Assembly (NCBI GenBank): GCA_900555165.1
Contig: USKE01000008.1
Coordinates: 1 to 17,201 of the forward strand
Source of the DNA: an uncultured Porphyromonadaceae bacterium
GTDB taxonomy: Bacteria; Bacteroidota; Bacteroidia; Bacteroidales; Muribaculaceae
DNA: 17,201 bases
Direction: 5' to 3'
The notes beneath the pieces were generated by a model. That model did not search any database. It was not told the DNA's origin and saw nothing but the letters and a program-made list of their open reading frames with translations. Of the stretch, positions 13,535-17,201 are shown piece after piece. A program made the translations under genes and the position numbers. Within the stretch, counting starts at the first letter, position 1; the number at the start of each line of letters is the position of its first letter.

Positions 13535-13584
13535 TGAAACAGAACCAACGCCTGGCAAAAGCAAATTTGGGTAATGGAGCACAC

Positions 13585-13661
13585 GGCCACCACGCAGCCA
13601 CAAAGAGGTACAGGGGGGAACCGGGGGGCCACAATGGTTCCCGCCGTGGCAGTTGGTGGCC
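13585..13661. repeat. 77-bp nested imperfect palindrome after wzx
   Basis: Three nested stems are visible: GGCCACCA 13585-13592 with TGGTGGCC 13654-13661, GCCAC 13597-13601 with GTGGC 13646-13650, and GGGAACC 13616-13622 with GGTTCCC 13636-13642. The outer stem starts one base beyond the wzx stop codon. Two G6 runs lie in the inner hairpin. It may end or stabilise the minus-strand transcript. Confidence 0.6.
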
Positions 13662-13662
13662 T

Positions 13663-15150
13663 TTATTTGCGTTTGAAGACAAAGAGCAACGCCTCGCGCT
13701 GTATTTTTGAGCCAAGCAGGGCGTTGGCGCCAAGATATATGGCCAGACCGGTGGCGCCCTGCAAGGTAAAGAGGCCCCAGGGGTTGGTGAGCCACAGCGA
13801 TTCGGCCCACATCGCGGCCATGGCAACCAGTGTGAGGGCCGCGTATGGCGCCAGATCTTTAAGGAACGCTCCGATGCCGCGGCCTGTCAGCGGGGCTGTC
13901 TTCATAAGGGTGACAATCCAGGTCACGAACGAGGCAAGCAGTTGCCCCCACAGCAGAATCTCAAGGCCCCAGACCATGTTTCCGTCGGTCTCGGCCGCAA
14001 TCCAGGGTATGGTCACCGCAAGCAACAGCAACGCCACCGAATCGCGCACAACCTCAAGCCAGAACACCAGGCGCGTGCGCGCAAGAGCTATGGCATAATT
14101 GGCATAAGTGGCGTTGAGCACTGTAAAAATTCCCCTGACAAGAAGTATCTGGAAAAGCACGATCGACAGATCCCACTTCGTGCCGAAAAGGCAGTGGAAT
14201 ACCGGCGTAGCCATCACTGTCAGGAACCCCATCAGCGGGAAGAGCATATAAGCCGTAACGCGGTTCATCTTGGCCGAGGCGCGGGCAAAGCGCACAGGGT
14301 CATCCTGCACCTCAGAGAGTGTGGGCAGGAAAGCCGATACGAGCGTCTGCTGCACGGTCGTCACACCCATCTTGCTCCACTTGTCGGCCTGGGTGTAATA
14401 ACCCAACGGCGCCAGACCGGCCTTGTAGCCGATGAAGAATGAATAGATGTTCTGAAAAAGCGTGTTAAGGAATGAGGTCGCCATCATCGATGAACCCACT
14501 GCGAAAAATGATTTCAGCGACTCTCGCGAGAACTTGAAAACCGGAGTCCAGCGCCCGGCAATCCAGAGCGTGACACCTTTTACGGCATTCAGTGTCAGCG
14601 TCTGCCATACGATGGCCCAGGCGCCGTAGCCGGCTACGGCCAGACCGATACCCACAACAGCGCCTGCAAAAAGGCCGGCTGAATTTGAAAGTGCCACGAC
14701 CTTCACGCGCATCTCTTTCATCAGGCGGTTCACCTGCACGATGCATGCCGCGTTTAGTATGAAACTCAAGAACATCACGCGGCTCAGCGGTATCAGGCGC
14801 GCGTCATGTCCGAAAATCGCGGCTATCAGCGGCGCGCAGAAAAACAGCACCGCATATATGGCCACGGCCACCGCGAGATTGAACCAGAGCACCGTGGAGT
14901 AGTCGAGCCGCGAAGGGCGTTTGCGCTGCAACAGCGCGTATGAGAATCCCGAATCGACCAGCAACGACGCGAACGCCTGAAACACAAGCACAGCGCCCAC
15001 AAGACCGAAGTCAGTGTCGCTGAGCAGATTGGCCAGCACCACACCGGTCACGGCATAGAGCGCCTGCTGTGAAACCTTGTCAATGAAGTTCCACTTTACA
15101 GATCCGGCTGTCTGCTCTTTAAGACGCGGTGAGGTATCGCTGTCGGCCAT
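13663..15150 (-). CDS. Polysaccharide flippase, Wzx/WzxC-like (MOP superfamily)
   Basis: This is an integral inner-membrane protein of the polysaccharide-exporter branch of the MOP superfamily (COG2244 type). Such proteins flip lipid-linked oligosaccharides. The 495-residue sequence has about 12-14 hydrophobic segments. The N-terminus VKWNFIDKVSQQALYAVTGVVLANLLSDTDFGLVG is the typical family opening, and the central GYYTQADKWSKM with FLPTLSEVQDD is also characteristic. It starts 10 nt after the DUF2807 gene and is last in the dusB-DUF2807-wzx cluster. No glycosyltransferases flank it, so it is not in an obvious O-antigen or capsule locus, and its substrate is unknown. Confidence 0.88.
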   Translation of the reverse strand: MADSDTSPRLKEQTAGSVKWNFIDKVSQQALYAVTGVVLANLLSDTDFGLVGAVLVFQAFASLLVDSGFSYALLQRKRPSRLDYSTVLWFNLAVAVAIYAVLFFCAPLIAAIFGHDARLIPLSRVMFLSFILNAACIVQVNRLMKEMRVKVVALSNSAGLFAGAVVGIGLAVAGYGAWAIVWQTLTLNAVKGVTLWIAGRWTPVFKFSRESLKSFFAVGSSMMATSFLNTLFQNIYSFFIGYKAGLAPLGYYTQADKWSKMGVTTVQQTLVSAFLPTLSEVQDDPVRFARASAKMNRVTAYMLFPLMGFLTVMATPVFHCLFGTKWDLSIVLFQILLVRGIFTVLNATYANYAIALARTRLVFWLEVVRDSVALLLLAVTIPWIAAETDGNMVWGLEILLWGQLLASFVTWIVTLMKTAPLTGRGIGAFLKDLAPYAALTLVAMAAMWAESLWLTNPWGLFTLQGATGLAIYLGANALLGSKIQREALLFVFKRK

Positions 15151-15160
15151 CGGCTGAATG

Positions 15161-15883
15161 TCACTCTGAGGCCATCGGGATAATCTTCACCCCGACAGAG
15201 TAATTCTTTATTTTCTCAGGCTTGCCCCGGTAGTAGAGTTTTCCAGGCAAAGCCCCCTTGACCTGTAGCAGTTCAGTGGCCCAGACCCCGGTCGTACCCT
15301 TGCCGAAGAAACGGCACGATGCCCGCTCGGCTTTGAGATTGTCGGCCTGAATGGTGCCCACACCGGTGTTGGTCAGCGTGGCCTCGGTGCAGGTGCCGGA
15401 GACCACAAGCGTACCGTTGCCGGTGTTTATGGCGCCGTCGAATTTAGAGCAGTCTATGTCGCGCACCACAATGCGGCCGTTGCCGATCACCTCGGCCTTG
15501 AATTTCACTGTCGACTTCGGGCTGTTTACCACAAGAGTCGAGTCGCCGCTGTTGCGCACCTCTGTAAGAAAACGCGAATATACATGCAGTGTAGGCAAGC
15601 CGTACTGCATCTGACCCGCCTCGTGAAACGCTTTCTGTATCACAAGTTTCTCTTTTTTCACCTCGAACAGTATCTTTGAGGCGATATCGTTTGTGGTCTC
15701 GAACATGATAATGCCGGCCGAGTCGTCAGAGCAGTGATATTCCACGTTAAATCCGTCGACAAGGTCAATCTTGCTGAAATCGGCCACTTTCAGGTCATAC
15801 GCCCCGGTGCGGTGGGCGCGCTGGGCCGATGCGCCTGTGAAGATGGCGCTCATCAGTGTCAGTAACAGAAATAACTTTTTCAT
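15161..15883 (-). CDS. Secreted DUF2807 (head GIN domain) protein
   Basis: The 240-residue protein has a cleavable signal peptide (MKKLFLLLTLMSAIFTGASAQ, cleavage near residue 20). The mature part shows the DUF2807/head GIN pattern: FSKIDLVDGFNVEYHC at the start, then repeating beta-strand units such as GNGRIVVRDID, NTGNGTLVVSG and TNTGVGTIQADN, which suggest a right-handed beta-helix. The family is common in Bacteroidota and has been called a putative auto-transporter adhesin, but biochemical function is not established. The protein is probably periplasmic or surface-exposed. It lies 25 nt after dusB and 10 nt before wzx, so it is likely co-transcribed. Confidence 0.88.
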   Translation of the reverse strand: MKKLFLLLTLMSAIFTGASAQRAHRTGAYDLKVADFSKIDLVDGFNVEYHCSDDSAGIIMFETTNDIASKILFEVKKEKLVIQKAFHEAGQMQYGLPTLHVYSRFLTEVRNSGDSTLVVNSPKSTVKFKAEVIGNGRIVVRDIDCSKFDGAINTGNGTLVVSGTCTEATLTNTGVGTIQADNLKAERASCRFFGKGTTGVWATELLQVKGALPGKLYYRGKPEKIKNYSVGVKIIPMASE

Positions 15884-15908
15884 TTCGCAGTTATAGGTCG
15901 GTTATATG

Positions 15909-16904
15909 TTATACAAGCGAGGGGAGAATCTCGTTCTGCACGTGCCCGATTATCGCCATAAGCTCGTCGCGCGTATCGGCCCTGAGCATGGCTATGCGCG
16001 TCTCGCGGAAATTGGGTATCCCCTTGAAAAGCTTGCTGACGGCCAGATGTCGGCGTATATGCAGGATGCCTCGGTACTCGTCGATCTTGTCGATGCTCTC
16101 GTCAATCTGCCGGCGCAGAATATCGAACTTCCTCGCCAGCGTGAGCGGCTCGAAACGCGGGTCTTGGGGGTGGAGCGCCCTCTGCAGGTCGTTGAATATC
16201 CACGGATTCCCTATCGACGCACGACCCACCATCACCCCGTCCACGCCGTAGCGGTCAAAGGCGGCGAGCAGTCGCTCGGGCGAGTCGATATCGCCGTTGC
16301 CGATCACGGGTATGCGCAGACGCGGATTCTCCTTCACGCGGGCTATCATCTCCCAGTCGGCCTCGCCGGTGTACATCTGGGCGCGCGTGCGACCGTGCAC
16401 GGTCAAGGCGGCAATGCCGCAGTCCTGCAGCTGTTCTGCCAGGTCGACGATGATGCGGTGGTCGTGATCCCAACCGAGGCGGGTCTTTACCGTCACGGGA
16501 AGTTTCACGGCATCGACCACAGCGCGGGTGATTTCAAGCATCCGCGGAACATCGCGCAACATCCCTGCACCGGCACCCTTTCCGGCTACCTTCTTGACAG
16601 GACAGCCGAAGTTTATGTCGATCACGTCGGGGTGCGCCCCCTCAACGATGCGCGCCGCCTCGACCATCGGGCCTACCTCGCGGCCATAGATCTGTATGGC
16701 GGTGGGGCGCTCGCGGTCATTTATGGCGAGCTTGCGGGTGGTGGCCGCGATATTGCGTATCAGAGCATCGGCCGAGACAAACTCGGAGTATGTCATATCG
16801 GCGCCCAATTCCTTGCAAATCAGGCGGAACGACGGGTCTGTCACATCTTCCATGGGGGCAAGCATCACGGGACGCTCTCCCAGATCCAATCCGGCAATCT
16901 TCAT
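15909..16904 (-). CDS. dusB: tRNA-dihydrouridine synthase DusB
   Basis: Dus enzymes use FMN and NADPH to reduce uridine to dihydrouridine in the tRNA D-loop. From ATG 16904 the product has 331 residues. It shows the FMN-binding barrel start VMLAPMEDVTDPSFR and the catalytic cysteine in INFGCPVKKV (Cys101). Later come the phosphate-binding VHGRTRAQMYTG, VIGNGDI and VMVGRASIGNPWIF, and a C-terminal helical domain. An in-frame ATG at 16946 would add 14 residues unlike the family, so MKIAGLDLGERPV is preferred. dusB leads the dusB-DUF2807-wzx cluster. Confidence 0.95.
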   Translation of the reverse strand: MKIAGLDLGERPVMLAPMEDVTDPSFRLICKELGADMTYSEFVSADALIRNIAATTRKLAINDRERPTAIQIYGREVGPMVEAARIVEGAHPDVIDINFGCPVKKVAGKGAGAGMLRDVPRMLEITRAVVDAVKLPVTVKTRLGWDHDHRIIVDLAEQLQDCGIAALTVHGRTRAQMYTGEADWEMIARVKENPRLRIPVIGNGDIDSPERLLAAFDRYGVDGVMVGRASIGNPWIFNDLQRALHPQDPRFEPLTLARKFDILRRQIDESIDKIDEYRGILHIRRHLAVSKLFKGIPNFRETRIAMLRADTRDELMAIIGHVQNEILPSLV

Positions 16905-16915
16905 TGTTCCAGTTT

Positions 16916-16947
16916 CAAAATTACCATTTTCAGCCAAAATCACCAAG
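16916..16947 (-). promoter_or_regulatory. Candidate dusB promoter
   Basis: On the minus strand CTTG (16947-16944) and TAATTTTG (16923-16916) are separated by 20 nt. The -7 box matches the consensus and the -33 has one mismatch. Only 11 bases lie between the -7 box and ATG 16904, so the leader would be very short. Confidence 0.45.
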
Positions 16948-16990
16948 ATTTTAGCTCTTTTGGGGTATTATTGACCAACAACGGAGCTGT

Positions 16991-17201
16991 TTAGCCTAAA
17001 GTCAGCCAACTGCATAAGTCAGGCCTGAGGCGCTGTGCCGTGTCGGCAAGCGCCATAGGGGTGACCGCCTCTATCGCCGCCGCCACAGCCTGCACCGACG
17101 GTGCATGACCGAAATACATCATGGTGCGCGCCATGTTCATGGCCGACTGCTCAAGGTTCTCGGAGCCGATTACAAGTTGGCCGAGATACTGCCTTTTGGC
17201 A
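16991..17201 (-). CDS. M16-family (insulinase-like) metallopeptidase, C-terminal end (5' part outside window)
   Basis: The minus-strand frame is open from the window edge and ends with TAA at 16993-16991, giving 69 residues. The start AKRQYLGQLVIGSENLEQSAMN followed by MARTMMYFGH and a late IEAVTPMALADTAQRL resembles the C-terminal inactive-subdomain helices of M16 zinc peptidases in Bacteroidota. The catalytic HxxEH motif would lie far upstream, outside the window. An 87-nt gap separates it from dusB. Assignment rests on a short segment. Confidence 0.7.
   Translation of the reverse strand, partial: AKRQYLGQLVIGSENLEQSAMNMARTMMYFGHAPSVQAVAAAIEAVTPMALADTAQRLRPDLCSWLTLG

Larger units (their letters stand above)
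13324..13662. other. Convergent intergenic region between rplI and wzx
   Basis: This 339-nt region contains the two hairpins ending the rpsF operon (13335-13371 and 13387-13424), a GTGGTT repeat (13437-13469), a 26-bp palindrome (13509-13534) and a nested palindrome directly after the wzx stop (13585-13661). I see no coding sequence. Confidence 0.65.

Noticed and set aside
13574..14098. Plus-strand open frame opposite the end of wzx
   Set aside because: It is antisense to the flippase gene and crosses the nested palindrome; no domain is recognisable.
15906..16994. Plus-strand open frame of 362 codons opposite dusB
   Set aside because: It covers the whole of dusB in antisense and has no family-like motif; DusB itself is unmistakable.

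Overview
The window is a GC-rich chromosomal segment from a member of the Bacteroidota, most likely order Bacteroidales. A gut Muribaculaceae-like genome would fit, but the sequence alone does not fix the family. Evidence: promoters have the Bacteroidota form TTTG - about 20 nt - TAnnTTTG, there are no Shine-Dalgarno boxes before the starts, the DUF4295 small ribosomal protein is present beside L28/L33, and a head-GIN DUF2807 protein and a YARHG protein occur. Every coding region matches a known family. I see no phage, CRISPR array, IS transposase, rRNA or tRNA gene.

Left part, plus strand (1-7067): the 3' end of a Kdo transferase gene (waaA) is cut by the window edge. It is followed by a repeat-rich gap, the arginine repressor argR, gyrB, RNase R (rnr) and the ATPase ychF. 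The argR-gyrB and gyrB-rnr junctions share one design: a strong hairpin ends the upstream gene, and the -33 promoter element of the next gene lies inside that hairpin. rnr and ychF are 29 nt apart and probably co-transcribed.

Middle (7068-11172): ychF converges on a minus-strand cluster. The gap holds a 134-bp inverted repeat that folds as a cloverleaf and consists of two head-to-head REP-like units. The minus cluster is nadE, a proline/glutamine-rich single-pass membrane protein with a YARHG domain, and an M15 peptidase lipoprotein, with a 26-nt gap and then an 8-bp overlap. nadE ends in an acidic tail encoded by a 9-bp repeat.

Ribosomal part, plus strand (10974-13430): two operons, rpmB-rpmG-DUF4295 and rpsF-rpsR-rplI. 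Their promoters are almost identical over about 38 bp, which suggests shared control. Each has a long leader, and the rpsF leader has features that could be an S6:S18 autoregulatory site.

Right part, minus strand (13430-17201): a dusB-DUF2807-wzx cluster preceded by the 3' end of an M16 (insulinase-family) peptidase gene cut by the window edge. Downstream of wzx lie a 77-bp nested palindrome and a perfect 26-bp palindrome.

The genes are mostly housekeeping: topology, RNA decay, translation, NAD synthesis, tRNA modification and envelope. The less-explained parts are non-coding: the paired REP-like cloverleaf, 9-bp-period repeats at several gene ends, the twin ribosomal promoters and the structured leaders. 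The YARHG/M15 pair is the least characterised protein module.
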